From positions 223,297 through 287,296 of the forward strand of contig NZ_JAAAGB010000008.1 in NCBI RefSeq assembly GCF_010586825.1: a stretch of 64,000 bases of DNA, read 5' to 3'. The notes below the pieces were generated by a model, which worked only from the letters and a program-made list of their open reading frames with translations, did not search any database and was not told the DNA's origin. The position numbers and the translations under genes were made by a program. Below, in pieces: positions 30,473 to 39,788 of this stretch. Each line of letters begins with the position of its first letter. The stretch's first letter is position 1. This DNA is from Draconibacterium mangrovi. Lineage in GTDB: Bacteria; Bacteroidota; Bacteroidia; Bacteroidales; Prolixibacteraceae.

Positions 30473-30511
30473 AAAAAAATAAACTGAGACAGGGTTTCCC
30501 CTGCCCCAGTT
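30473..30511 (-). terminator. Intra-operon terminator between susE and GH76
   Basis: On the minus strand AACTGGGGCAGGG (30511-30499) pairs with CCCTGTCTCAGTT (30494-30482) over 13 positions, two of them G-U, around a GAAA tetraloop, then TATTTTTTT. It lies 16 bases after the susE stop. The enzyme genes follow in the same direction with no exact promoter box in between, so it probably attenuates rather than fully stops transcription. Confidence 0.8.
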
Positions 30512-30526
30512 CTACCTTAACTCTAT

Positions 30527-31666
30527 CTATTGATCACCAACTTTGATAACATTGTGTGTATATGGTCCTTCTGCCCAGAAATATGCAATTACATCGATGT
30601 AGGCCATATCCATAATTCCATCGAATTTCCACTTGTCGTCCCATCTCGATTCAGCAACAGGTGCCATGTAGTAATATTCTTCGTTTCCACTTGGGCGGCC
30701 ATCGGTTTGATTCAATGTACCCCACCATTCGTAAGCATCGTTACCATCAGCATCTTTAATGGTCATTCTGAATTTGTAACGCTCATCGCGTCCCCAACCT
30801 TCCTGCTTAAATTCAAGTGGCTGGTTGCTTGCTTTAAAGATACCGCCACCCTGGTATTCCAATGAGAATAAGTATTCATCAGTTGGAGCAAAATGCAACT
30901 GGAAGTCGACAATCTCAGTCATTACTACAGAACCAACATTAAAATCGATATTGATACGGTAAACTGCTGTATTTTCAACTGTACTTGTTGAAGCTCCTTC
31001 TTTAATCACACCGTTCTCGATGTAGAACTGACGGGTGTCGCCTGCGTTTCCATCGGTAAAGAAGTACTCTTCGCCGGCAGTAAGTTCAGTGTAAATTTCA
31101 AATTCGCCTGGTGCAACACCTTTCATCATGCCAGCGTTCGCCAAATCGCTGCCACCTTCTGATCCGGCTCCTGTAATGTATACATCAACTGGAACATCAG
31201 CAAAACCAGCCAAACGGGTAATTTCCATTGTTCTTACTTCCTCACCTTTCAAATCGTTAATTCCTTTTGATGAGAAAACAGTCCAGATCAACTTACCTTT
31301 TTCAGCCGAACCAATTCCGGCCAAGGCACCAATTTTATTCAACTGTTTGTGCGAAATTGTAGCGTGGTTATAGCCTCCGTTATTATCCGAAGCCATTCTG
31401 TAAATCGGTGCTGAGAAGTCACCGCCTTCAACATCAAAGGCCACTTCGTAAAGTACCATTCCGCTGTCTTCAGCTTTTGCAGGCTCCCATTCGAAATATA
31501 CAGCTGCCGAAGCAGAAGTTTGTAATACAATTGATGCATCCGCTGCAGGTTCGTACAAAGTTTGTACTGCAGTAACACGTGTGTCTCTTAGTACTTCGTC
31601 TTCGCATCCTGCAAAGGCAATAAGTAATGAAGTTAATATGGTAAGTTTTATAATTAGTGTTTTCAT
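30527..31666 (-). CDS. SusE-type outer-membrane glycan-binding lipoprotein
   Basis: Starting from the ATG at 31666 gives a 379-residue lipoprotein with a compact signal (MKTLIIKLTILTSLLIAFAG, cysteine C21). An upstream ATG at 31696 would add ten polar residues. The N-terminal SusE-like domain (about 25-135) has the pattern VYFEWEPAKAEDSGMVLYEV, and the C-terminal part (about 150-379) consists of beta-sandwich starch-binding-like domains, with several tryptophans near the end (YEWWGTLNQ, ESRWDDKWKF). It sits 47 bp after susD. It would bind mannan at the surface and assist the SusCD complex. Binding specificity is inferred from context only. Confidence 0.82.
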   Translation of the reverse strand: MKTLIIKLTILTSLLIAFAGCEDEVLRDTRVTAVQTLYEPAADASIVLQTSASAAVYFEWEPAKAEDSGMVLYEVAFDVEGGDFSAPIYRMASDNNGGYNHATISHKQLNKIGALAGIGSAEKGKLIWTVFSSKGINDLKGEEVRTMEITRLAGFADVPVDVYITGAGSEGGSDLANAGMMKGVAPGEFEIYTELTAGEEYFFTDGNAGDTRQFYIENGVIKEGASTSTVENTAVYRINIDFNVGSVVMTEIVDFQLHFAPTDEYLFSLEYQGGGIFKASNQPLEFKQEGWGRDERYKFRMTIKDADGNDAYEWWGTLNQTDGRPSGNEEYYYMAPVAESRWDDKWKFDGIMDMAYIDVIAYFWAEGPYTHNVIKVGDQ

Positions 31667-31713
31667 AATCGATATATGTTTATTTTTATTATTCATTTAT
31701 TGATTCACTTAGC

Positions 31714-33351
31714 TTAGTAGCCTGGGTTTTGACCAAGATTTGGATTTAAATCTTTTTGCGACTGCGGAACCGCCCATAAATAATCTCTTTCGGGATTAAA
31801 GGTTCTTTTGTCGAGTCTGATGTATCCATTATCCATACTTGGGTCGCCATACTGTGCTCCATGTGGAGTAACATTTAAGACTGTCTCTGCAGTTTCCCAA
31901 CGACGGATATCAAAGATTCGTAAACCTTCCAAAGCCAATTCAATACGACGTTCGCGGCGAATAGTCTCACGCAGATCAGCCTGGCTTAACGAAGCATCAA
32001 AATTTAATGCGCTTGCATCCGAAAAACCGGCACGCTCGCGTAAAGCTTTAATTGTTGAATTCCAAACGTTTTCATCCATCTGGTTCAGTTCGTTTTTAGC
32101 TTCGGCATACATTAACAGCACATCGGCATAACGAATCAGAATCAGGTTCAGGCCTGAAGTAAACGATGCCAGTGATTGCGGATCATAGTACTTACGCATG
32201 TAATACCCTGTTGATGTAGAGTTGGTACCCTGACCTTTGTATTCATCCACTTCGGCACTTTCGTCAGGTGCAGTACCCGGCTTAATGTAAATGGTCTGGA
32301 TTGTTCCGTCGGGCAAACGCCATGGAAATTCGTGATACACCACAGTTGCTGTTAAACGTGGGTCGCGACGTACATACGGATCGTTCTCGTCGTATCCCGA
32401 GTTTGCATCATCAATGGCTCTTCCGTTCATCATCAGGTAATCGTCAACCAATTCCTGTGTAGGTGCCATTTGATTTACACGTGCTCCCACTGAAAGCGGT
32501 GCATAATCAAAATATTCTCCCCAGGTGCGCAATGATGGTACATAACCTAAATCAAGAATGACTTCATCGTTATATTCATTTTCAGGAAGGAAAATGCCTT
32601 CGTACGATGGGAACAAACTGTATGAACCATACTGATCAGAATTGATCAACTGTTCGCAGGTGTTTACCACATTTTGCCAGTCGTTACTGTATAAGTAAGT
32701 TCTGGCTTTCAAAGCCACTGCAGCTCCGGCGGTAATTCTGCCGTTATCTTCTTCACTGTATTCTTCGTTTGTTGGCAATACAGCGGCAACTGCATCCAGC
32801 TCGTTGCGTACAAAAGCCAGCACTTCCTCGTGCGAGGTACGCGCAATCTGTTTCGATTCATCCAATGTTATATCGGTTTCGAATAACGGAACGTCGCCGT
32901 ACCAGGTAGTTAAGCGGAAATACAGATAAGCACGGATAAAACGCGCCTCGGCATTCATTCTTGCTTTCAGGTCTTCATCCATTCCTTCTACCCGGTCAAC
33001 ATTTTCAAGAAAAGTATGACAGGTTTTAATTCCGCCGTAACAATCTCTCCATTCGTTGGCAAAACGGTTGTTTGAAGCATCGGCCTGTCCCGAAGAAATT
33101 ATTTTCTCTGAGCTCGATCCACGACCTTCATAAATATTATCGCTTAGTGCTTCGGTTGAGAAGAAATAGCCTGAATTATACATCTGACTGTACGCCATAT
33201 TTAAAACCATGTTGGCTTTTTCAGGCGACGACCAGTAATTGGCTTCTGTAAACTTATTTGTTGGTGCCAAATCCAAATCGTTACAAGAAGTAAGTAGCAT
33301 TAAAATTAAACTTGCAACGCCGGCACTATATTTTAGAAATTTCATCTTCAT
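31714..33351 (-). CDS. SusD/RagB-family surface glycan-binding lipoprotein (mannan PUL)
   Basis: From the ATG at 33351 the product has 545 residues; a TTG three codons upstream and an ATG two codons downstream are alternatives. The lipobox is LLTSCNDL. SusD family hallmarks are ARFIRAYLYFRLTTWYGDVP (about 130-150), ALKARTYLYSNDWQNVVNTC, LILIRYADVLLMYAEAKNEL, RRERRIELALEGLRIFDIRR and the terminal YLWAVPQSQKDLNPNLGQNP. It would form the lid of the SusC transporter encoded immediately before it (11 bp gap). The downstream GH76, GH92 and GH125 genes point to alpha-mannan as the ligand. Confidence 0.95.
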   Translation of the reverse strand: MKMKFLKYSAGVASLILMLLTSCNDLDLAPTNKFTEANYWSSPEKANMVLNMAYSQMYNSGYFFSTEALSDNIYEGRGSSSEKIISSGQADASNNRFANEWRDCYGGIKTCHTFLENVDRVEGMDEDLKARMNAEARFIRAYLYFRLTTWYGDVPLFETDITLDESKQIARTSHEEVLAFVRNELDAVAAVLPTNEEYSEEDNGRITAGAAVALKARTYLYSNDWQNVVNTCEQLINSDQYGSYSLFPSYEGIFLPENEYNDEVILDLGYVPSLRTWGEYFDYAPLSVGARVNQMAPTQELVDDYLMMNGRAIDDANSGYDENDPYVRRDPRLTATVVYHEFPWRLPDGTIQTIYIKPGTAPDESAEVDEYKGQGTNSTSTGYYMRKYYDPQSLASFTSGLNLILIRYADVLLMYAEAKNELNQMDENVWNSTIKALRERAGFSDASALNFDASLSQADLRETIRRERRIELALEGLRIFDIRRWETAETVLNVTPHGAQYGDPSMDNGYIRLDKRTFNPERDYLWAVPQSQKDLNPNLGQNPGY

Positions 33352-33362
33352 GTCATTCAATT

Positions 33363-36300
33363 TTAAAATTCTAATTCTAAACCAAAACCGTAGTACTTAA
33401 GCGTAGGATAATTCCGGCCGCTGTTTGCTCCGGTTCCTCCGGTTCCTCCCATATTACTTCCAAACTCTGTCGATTCAGGATCGATAAAAGAAACATTTGA
33501 AAGTGTGAACAGATTCTGTGCATTTATACTCAATCGTAGTTTTTGAACACCCACTTTTGTGGTCAATTCTTTTGGCAAAGTATAACCCAACTGAATGTTT
33601 TTCAAGCGTACATATGCTGCATTGAAAATGTAAATATCTGAAGCTCTACCCCAGTTGTTCTGGTTAGATGATGATCCGGGAGCCGATAAGCGTGGCCATT
33701 CTGCATCAGGATTTACCGGAGTCCAGAAATCCAACTGATGCTGGTACATTACGTACGAGTAGTTGGCATGGAAAGGCTCTACAAGCTCACCACGCAAAAA
33801 CATATCGCGTTTACCCACACCCTGAATTAATACGCCAAAGTCAAATCCTTTCCAGGTAACATCGTAGTTCAATCCGAAAGTATAACGCGGGAATGCATTT
33901 CCTAAAACCTGACGATCTTTGTCGTCGATAACACCGTCGTTATTCGAGTCTACGTATTTTACATCGCCCGGCTCAACAGTTGCTCCAATTGGCAATGCAC
34001 TGTTTTCAATCTCCTGGTAACTACCAAAGTAACCATCGGTTTTATATCCAAAGTACGATCCCAAAGCTTCGCCTTCGCGAATAAGTTTACGCAACTGGTC
34101 GTTCGAATCAATTTGTTCGTTGCCTCCAAAGTCAACAACTTCGTTTTTCGAATCGGCCATGTTCAGACGCACGTTGTGGTCAACCGCACCTGTTTTTGCA
34201 TGATAGTTTATCGTAGCTTCCCAACCCTGGTTTCTCATTTCTCCTGCATTTTCTTTTGCAACTGCACCACCAAATACCGACGGCACAACCGGAGTTAACA
34301 GGATTTGAGAAGTAAGTTTATTGAAGTAATCCAATGAAACCGACAGTTTATAATCGAAGAATGTAGCGTCGGCACCAATGTTAAAGTTGGCCGATTGCTC
34401 CCACTGCAGCATACTGTTTCCAAAGTCGAAACCGGTTCCTGAAACCGCGTCATTATTAAAACCATAACTGTTGTTATAAACGGTATAGGTTGTGAAGTAC
34501 GAGTAATCATCAACATTTTGGTTACCCAACACACCGTACGAACCACGTAATTTCAGGTCGCCGATATTGCTTTTGTAGTTGTCCATGAAGCTTTCTTCAG
34601 ACAAACGCCAACCACCAGTAAACGATGGGAAAAATCCCCAGCGGTAATCTTCGGCAAATTTTGAAGAACCATCGTAGCGGAAACTAAATTCGCCGTAATA
34701 TTTGTCTTTGTAGTTATAGCCCGCACGGCCAAAAATGGAGTAAATACTTCTCTCCTGTGTTTGTGCCGGCGTGTTGTAGCTTCCCGGATCAATTTCGGTA
34801 TCCGACTGCGGCAAACCGAGATCAGGATCAGTATATTTCATTCTTATTTCGTTCGCCTGACGAGTATACGATTCGTTCGAAACACCGATCAAACCGGACA
34901 CATTATGGTCTTCGTTAAAAGTTTGGTTGTAATCCAACAAAAACTGTGTATTCAGAATGTACCTTTTCTCGTTGTAATCTTCGGTAGGTCTGGTATCGTT
35001 GGCATACGAGTTAGGCTTTTCAGCAGTTGGGCTTGAGTAGAACGGAACTTCCAGTCCTCTGATAAAACGGTGGTTTGCTCCTAAATCGAGTCCCACCATA
35101 GCTTTTGCCTTTAAACCTTTTGCCACATCCAGTTCCGCATTTAAACTTCCAAGGAAATTATCATCGTCTTTTTTCTGAAAACCACCGGCTTCCAATTGCC
35201 CCAGCGGGTTAAATTGCGAAAGCACATCGTTAATCAGGTACTTGCCATTGTCGGCTTTCATCTGGTAAGTGTAGTAAGGCGGAATACGCGAACCGTCAAC
35301 GATAAGGAATCCGGTGCTGGCATTTGGCGCTTTCTGCATCGTGCGGTTAAAGGCCATTAAAGCACTCAATTTCAACTTTCCGTATTGGCTTACCAAATTA
35401 GTTCTGAAGTTGTAACGTTCAATTCCGAAACTGCCAACGAAGTTACTTTCCTGGTTGTAATAACCTGCAGAAACCATGTAAGTAGAAGTTTCGTTTCCGC
35501 CAGAAATGCTGGCGTTGTAATTTTGCTGCAAGGCTGATTGCAAGATGCCGTCCAGGAACCACTGTCCATCTCCGTTCTGCTGAAAATCTCTGATTTCGGC
35601 AGGCGTATATTTAGGCGAAGAACCAACATTTATTAATGCCTGGTTTTTAAGCAAGGCATTTTCGTATCCTTTTACAGGCTGGAATAATACATCCGGATCC
35701 TGAAAACCTGTCATTGTACTTACTCGCACAATTGGTTTATCACTTTTCGAACCTTTTTTAGTAGTAACCAAAATTACTCCGTTTGATGAACGCGAACCAT
35801 AAATAGCAGCACTACCGGCATCTTTTAACACCGATACATTTTCAATATCCGCCGGATTCAGGTTATTTAAACTTCCCATTTCAGTAATCATTCCGTCGAT
35901 TACCACCAATGGATTATTGTTATTCATGGTACTTACACCACGAATGTTAATATTCATGTTATTGTCGTTCGGGTTCATGCTGCGTTGCTGAATAACAAGG
36001 TTAGCCGAAGCTCCCTGTAAAGCCTGTACCGCATTTGCAACCGGACGATTTTCAATTAAATCTGAGTTTACCTGATCAACAGAACCAATCAGGTTTTTCT
36101 TTTGCATGGTACCATAACCAATTACCACAACCTCTTCGATACCAATGGCGTCTTCTTCCATTACCACCGAAATTTTGCTTTGGTTGCCCACAACAACTTC
36201 CTGCGATAGCATCCCAACAAATGAGAAAGACAGTACGGCATCAGGTCCAACATTGCTTACCTGGAAATTTCCATCAATGTCGGTAACCGTTCCCTGGGTT

Positions 36301-36773
36301 GTACCTTTTACAAACACTGTAACACCCGGAATTGGCAAACCATCAGCTCCGGTAACCGTTCCGGTTACAGACTGTTGTTGCACCGCCGGAAAGTTTGCAT
36401 CATCAAACTCGCCTTTAAACAGGGCTACCTGCCTGCCAACAATTTTATACTCAACACCGGTGTTATAAAATATTTCTGTTAGAATTTTCTCGATGTCAGT
36501 ATTTCTAAAACTAACTGACACTTTACGCTCTGTGTCGACTACATCCTCGGAGTAGAAAAAATAAAACTCGCTTTGATTTTCAATTTCCTCAAGGACACTT
36601 TTGACATCCGTATTTTTCAGTTCAACAGATAAACGTGTTACCTGCGAATAGCTTTCCTTAGCCATTACTGAAAAAACACTAATACATAACAAAAACAAAG
36701 TTACTTTCATAAGTCTTAAAAGTTTTAAGAAGAAACTCCACAAAGGGATTTCCTTCAATCTCTTTTTTTTCAT
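33363..36773 (-). CDS. SusC-family TonB-dependent transporter (mannan PUL)
   Basis: This 1136-residue outer-membrane importer has an extended signal region ending in KESYSQ (about residue 44), an STN domain (about 47-118), a CarboxypepD_reg-like domain (about 135-207), the TonB-box-like EEVVVIGYGT (213-222), the plug (GSAAIYGSRSSNGVILVTTK) and a beta-barrel ending in YYGFGLELEF. It would import mannan oligosaccharides with SusD and signal through its STN domain to the FecR protein encoded upstream. The ATG at 36773 is embedded in a plus-strand promoter box, as at the first susC. Compared with the PUL 1 protein the domain order is identical, but barrel sequences differ widely. Confidence 0.96.
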   Translation of the reverse strand: MKKKRLKEIPLWSFFLKLLRLMKVTLFLLCISVFSVMAKESYSQVTRLSVELKNTDVKSVLEEIENQSEFYFFYSEDVVDTERKVSVSFRNTDIEKILTEIFYNTGVEYKIVGRQVALFKGEFDDANFPAVQQQSVTGTVTGADGLPIPGVTVFVKGTTQGTVTDIDGNFQVSNVGPDAVLSFSFVGMLSQEVVVGNQSKISVVMEEDAIGIEEVVVIGYGTMQKKNLIGSVDQVNSDLIENRPVANAVQALQGASANLVIQQRSMNPNDNNMNINIRGVSTMNNNNPLVVIDGMITEMGSLNNLNPADIENVSVLKDAGSAAIYGSRSSNGVILVTTKKGSKSDKPIVRVSTMTGFQDPDVLFQPVKGYENALLKNQALINVGSSPKYTPAEIRDFQQNGDGQWFLDGILQSALQQNYNASISGGNETSTYMVSAGYYNQESNFVGSFGIERYNFRTNLVSQYGKLKLSALMAFNRTMQKAPNASTGFLIVDGSRIPPYYTYQMKADNGKYLINDVLSQFNPLGQLEAGGFQKKDDDNFLGSLNAELDVAKGLKAKAMVGLDLGANHRFIRGLEVPFYSSPTAEKPNSYANDTRPTEDYNEKRYILNTQFLLDYNQTFNEDHNVSGLIGVSNESYTRQANEIRMKYTDPDLGLPQSDTEIDPGSYNTPAQTQERSIYSIFGRAGYNYKDKYYGEFSFRYDGSSKFAEDYRWGFFPSFTGGWRLSEESFMDNYKSNIGDLKLRGSYGVLGNQNVDDYSYFTTYTVYNNSYGFNNDAVSGTGFDFGNSMLQWEQSANFNIGADATFFDYKLSVSLDYFNKLTSQILLTPVVPSVFGGAVAKENAGEMRNQGWEATINYHAKTGAVDHNVRLNMADSKNEVVDFGGNEQIDSNDQLRKLIREGEALGSYFGYKTDGYFGSYQEIENSALPIGATVEPGDVKYVDSNNDGVIDDKDRQVLGNAFPRYTFGLNYDVTWKGFDFGVLIQGVGKRDMFLRGELVEPFHANYSYVMYQHQLDFWTPVNPDAEWPRLSAPGSSSNQNNWGRASDIYIFNAAYVRLKNIQLGYTLPKELTTKVGVQKLRLSINAQNLFTLSNVSFIDPESTEFGSNMGGTGGTGANSGRNYPTLKYYGFGLELEF

Positions 36774-36780
36774 AGATTTG
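36773..36780 (+). promoter_or_regulatory. Antisense promoter box over the susC2 start codon
   Basis: TAGATTTG on the plus strand matches TAnnTTTG exactly and begins on the complement of the A of the susC ATG, the same register as at 17857. TTTC at 36749-36752 is a possible -33 element with 20-base spacing. Confidence 0.5.
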
Positions 36781-36785
36781 ACGTA

Positions 36786-36859
36786 TTAAGATTAATAATT
36801 CTGATAATTATTTTTCGGAGGTGGGGAAGTTGGTGGCTTCTCCACTTCTTTATGTTTTT
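36786..36859 (+). ncRNA. Predicted antisense small RNA upstream of susC2
   Basis: A plus-strand RNA of roughly 74 nt is predicted between the box at 36773-36780 and a terminator ending at 36859. It fits in the 126-bp spacer between fecR (stop at 36900) and susC and is complementary to the susC leader. The arrangement matches the predicted RNA at 17870-17958 although the sequences differ. It resembles DonS-type repressing RNAs of Bacteroides. The 5' end is estimated. Confidence 0.5.
36817..36859 (+). terminator. Intrinsic terminator, plus strand, in the fecR2-susC2 spacer
   Basis: GGAGGTGGGGAAG (36817-36829) pairs over 13 positions with CTTCTCCACTTCT (36837-36849) around a 7-base loop, followed by TTATGTTTTT. 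Three pairs are G-U on the plus strand and would be mismatches (C-A) on the minus strand, and the minus side is followed by A rather than T. This favours a plus-strand transcript. Confidence 0.65.
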
Positions 36860-36899
36860 GGAGGTTTAGTTCTAGTTACTTATTCCATAGGCAGATATG

Positions 36900-37871
36900 T
36901 TATTTTATTGGTTTTACAATCAGTTTTCTTTCGTTCTTATCGTATTCATATTTTAACGACATTGTTATTTCCAACAAATCCATCACTTCCGTAATCGACT
37001 CGTATTCTATTGTTGCCGTCAATTTCTTATCTGATATATATTGATCATCCAGTTCAATCGAAATATTATACCACCGCTCCAGCCGTTCAACAACATCTTT
37101 CAACGATTCATTTCTGAATATCAACTTATTGTCAATCCACGACGAATAAATTTCGGTATCCACTTTTTGCACCTGAATTGAAGAGTTTTCAGCATCAATT
37201 ACAGCCTGCTGTCCGGGTGCCAGAATTTTTTCTTCACCCGAGTTTGAAATCAATTGTACTTTTCCCCTTTCCAATGTTACTTCAGGGTTGGTATTTGAAT
37301 AACTCATTACATTGAAAGCCGTACCCAGTACATTTACCTGTACATTCTCTGTAACAACTTCAAAGGGTGTTTCGCTTTTCTGAACATCAAAATAGGCTTC
37401 ACCACACAGTTTAACGAAACGCTTTTTTCTGCTGAATTCTTTCGGATATTCTAAGGAAGAACCCGAGTTCAGCCAAACTTCAGAACCATCGGGTAAAACA
37501 AAATGGGTTTTTGAGGCCAGCGGAGTTGAAACAGTCTGCAGCTCGGCGCTACTGTTCGTTTTCTCAAGTGTAAAAAACAGAGCAATGGCCAGGGGAATAA
37601 AAAGAACTGCTGCCACCCGGGTTAAATAAGTTACTAATTTTCGGGTTTTGCCTGTTCGTGGTTCCTGGCTATTTATTTCGTAATGAATTTTGTGTAGCGT
37701 ATCCGATAAATCGGGAGTTTCTGTTTCCTCAGCTTTTGTATGTTTCCAATGCTCCTTCATATTGGCATCCAAAACCAACTGCTTGTCCGGTTTTACAAAC
37801 AATTCAACAAACTGCTGAAACTCATCCTCCGTGCAATTGTTATCGATATATTTTTTGTAATATTCTTTCAT
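36900..37871 (-). CDS. FecR-family anti-sigma factor (mannan PUL)
   Basis: The 323-residue protein has a cytoplasmic N-terminal part, a membrane helix at about residues 84-103 (RVAAVLFIPLAIALFF), a periplasmic FecR domain with HFVLPDGSEVWLNSGSSLEY and CGEAYFDVQKS, and a C-terminal DUF4974-type domain (KLIFRNESLKDVVERLERWY). It would hold the ECF sigma factor and release it when SusC binds mannan fragments. Unlike the first PUL, its sigma factor is encoded divergently 163 bp away. It precedes susC by 126 bp, a spacer holding a predicted antisense RNA. Confidence 0.93.
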   Translation of the reverse strand: MKEYYKKYIDNNCTEDEFQQFVELFVKPDKQLVLDANMKEHWKHTKAEETETPDLSDTLHKIHYEINSQEPRTGKTRKLVTYLTRVAAVLFIPLAIALFFTLEKTNSSAELQTVSTPLASKTHFVLPDGSEVWLNSGSSLEYPKEFSRKKRFVKLCGEAYFDVQKSETPFEVVTENVQVNVLGTAFNVMSYSNTNPEVTLERGKVQLISNSGEEKILAPGQQAVIDAENSSIQVQKVDTEIYSSWIDNKLIFRNESLKDVVERLERWYNISIELDDQYISDKKLTATIEYESITEVMDLLEITMSLKYEYDKNERKLIVKPIK

Positions 37872-38003
37872 ATAATCTTGTACTCGCTTGTTAAACGTGT
37901 AAAGTATAAAAAACCCCTGCTTCGGATTTACATTTTTTTCATTTTTCTATCTTCAGGAATCATACTCCCCTGTTTCATTCAGCCAGAATCTGAAAACATT
38001 TTA

Positions 38004-38011
38004 TAGATTTG
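38004..38011 (+). promoter_or_regulatory. Promoter -7 box of the divergent ECF sigma gene
   Basis: TAGATTTG matches TAnnTTTG exactly and lies 23 bases before the ATG at 38035, giving a leader of about 17 bases. No good -33 element is visible. The fecR side of the same 163-bp spacer has no exact box. Confidence 0.5.
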
Positions 38012-38034
38012 TGAGTTCTAGCTAACAGCGACAG

Positions 38035-38613
38035 ATGAATAACGAGAAACTAATTAATCGATTTATTGACGGCGATAAAACTGCCATTAATGATTTGTAT
38101 GCTGAATATAGCCCAAGGCTGTATCGCTTTGCAATGGCATACCTAAAATCGGAATCTGAAGTTCTCGATATCGTACAGGAAGTATTTGTTAATGTTTGGA
38201 TGAACAGAAACAAACTAAAAAAAGACTCAAATCTTGATGCCTATTTATTTACGGTGGCCAAAAACACAATCGTTTCTGTTTTTCGCAAAAAACTTTCGGA
38301 AAAAGACTATTTGGAACACCTGAAAAACAAATCGATAACCAATAGCATCGATACTGAGTCGCAGTTTAATTACAACCAGTTATCCAACAAGCTCAACGAC
38401 CTGATAGAACAACTACCTCCGCAACGAAAAAAAATATATCAACTTAGCAAAGAACAAGGTTTAGCGAATAAAACAATTGCTGCCGAACTTGGTATTTCGA
38501 TAAAAACAGTTGAAGACCATTTAAGCAAAGCAAGCAAATTCATCAAAAAGAATTTAACCGAATATGGTTTCCTCGCCTTGCTTTTTATCGACCTGTTTGT
38601 TAACTCCAAATAA
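38035..38613 (+). CDS. ECF RNA polymerase sigma-70 factor (mannan PUL)
   Basis: This 192-residue protein is an ECF sigma factor of the Bacteroidota FecI-like type. Region 2 covers about residues 18-85 (YSPRLYRFAMAYLKSESEVL, DIVQEVFVNVWMNRNKL) and region 4 about 120-175 (QLPPQRKKIYQLSKEQGLAN, IAAELGISIKTVEDHLSKAS). A hydrophobic tail (GFLALLFIDLFVNSK) is common in this group. It is one of only two plus-strand genes in the window. It is transcribed away from fecR-susC, so it can be expressed independently of its target operon, and it converges on the MFS permease gene with an 18-bp gap. Confidence 0.92.
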   Translation: MNNEKLINRFIDGDKTAINDLYAEYSPRLYRFAMAYLKSESEVLDIVQEVFVNVWMNRNKLKKDSNLDAYLFTVAKNTIVSVFRKKLSEKDYLEHLKNKSITNSIDTESQFNYNQLSNKLNDLIEQLPPQRKKIYQLSKEQGLANKTIAAELGISIKTVEDHLSKASKFIKKNLTEYGFLALLFIDLFVNSK

Positions 38614-38631
38614 CAGCTCCGGCGTTACCCG

Positions 38632-39774
38632 CTATTTCATTTTTAACGCGTTTATCAAAAGATACACAAATAACAAAAGCACAACAAGCATTGCCCCTGT
38701 TTGTCCTGCAGTATCAGATACCACACCCATAACCGGCGGAACTATTGCACCTCCGGCTACTCCCATTATCAGCAAACCCGAAACTTCGTTTGCATACTCC
38801 GGCTTTCTGCGCAATGCTGCCGAAAATACGATGGAAAACACATTGGCAACTGCCAGCCCGGAACAAAATATCATTATATACATCAGCGAAACCGGACCGG
38901 GAACAGCAACCATAACCACCAGCGCGAATATTCCTAAAACCGCACTGCCGATGTAAAATTTCCGCCCCGAATATTTCATCAATAAAATAGCGCCGATAAA
39001 AGTACCGATGGTACGGGCTGCAAAATACAAGCTCGTGCCTAATCCGGCTTTCTCCAACGGCATCACGGTACGTTCCATCAGAAACTTTGGTAAAGTAACG
39101 TTCAAACCTACATCGATTCCCACTAAAACCACAATTGCAAAAAAGAAACTCAGCATAAGCGGATCTTTTAACAATCTAAAGCTTGCGGCAAAACCTGCCG
39201 TTTCACTGTTTGATTGTTCTTTTTGAATCGGAGCCAATAAAAGCCACAATCCCGACAACAGAGTAACTGAAGCAAAAATTGGGAAAATAAGTTTCCAGTT
39301 TCCGAATGTGCCTGATGCCACTCCTGCAACAATAGGCCCGATAAACGAAGCAATGGCTTTTACAAACTGGCCAAGTGTAAGGCTACTGGTTAATTTCTCG
39401 CCACTAACCACATTGGTTAAAAGCGGATTTAAGGCCACCTGTAAAATCGTGTTTCCGATGCCCAGCAAAGCAAAGGCAATCAGAACCATGGTATAACTGT
39501 AAGTGGCCAATGGCACCAGCAATGCCAGCAGCGTAACAACAATACTCAGCAATACGGTATTTTTCCGCCCCAGTTTGTTCATTAACACACCCGTGGGTAC
39601 AGAAAACACGGCGAACCACAAAAAAACCATCATAGGTAAGAGGTTGGCCATTGAATCACTCAAGCCAAAATCCTGCTTTACGTAGCTGGATGAAATGCCG
39701 ACCACATCGGCAAAGCCCATAATAAAGAAGCTAAACAAAACCGGCAGTACGGCTAAATTCGATTTTTTGCTCAT
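38632..39774 (-). CDS. MFS sugar permease, FHS-like (mannose uptake)
   Basis: The 380-residue protein has about twelve hydrophobic helices and the major facilitator motif GVLMNKLGRKNTVL in the loop after helix 2 (about 61-74). It resembles the fucose/glucose/galactose:proton symporter group (FucP/GluP-like), including an early PVLFSFFIMGFADVVGISSS stretch. It is the last gene of an operon with a ROK kinase (14 bp gap) and mannose-6-phosphate isomerase, so mannose released by the GH92 enzymes is the likely substrate. Specificity is inferred from context. Confidence 0.85.
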   Translation of the reverse strand: MSKKSNLAVLPVLFSFFIMGFADVVGISSSYVKQDFGLSDSMANLLPMMVFLWFAVFSVPTGVLMNKLGRKNTVLLSIVVTLLALLVPLATYSYTMVLIAFALLGIGNTILQVALNPLLTNVVSGEKLTSSLTLGQFVKAIASFIGPIVAGVASGTFGNWKLIFPIFASVTLLSGLWLLLAPIQKEQSNSETAGFAASFRLLKDPLMLSFFFAIVVLVGIDVGLNVTLPKFLMERTVMPLEKAGLGTSLYFAARTIGTFIGAILLMKYSGRKFYIGSAVLGIFALVVMVAVPGPVSLMYIMIFCSGLAVANVFSIVFSAALRRKPEYANEVSGLLIMGVAGGAIVPPVMGVVSDTAGQTGAMLVVLLLFVYLLINALKMK

Positions 39775-39788
39775 AATTTTATTGATCG

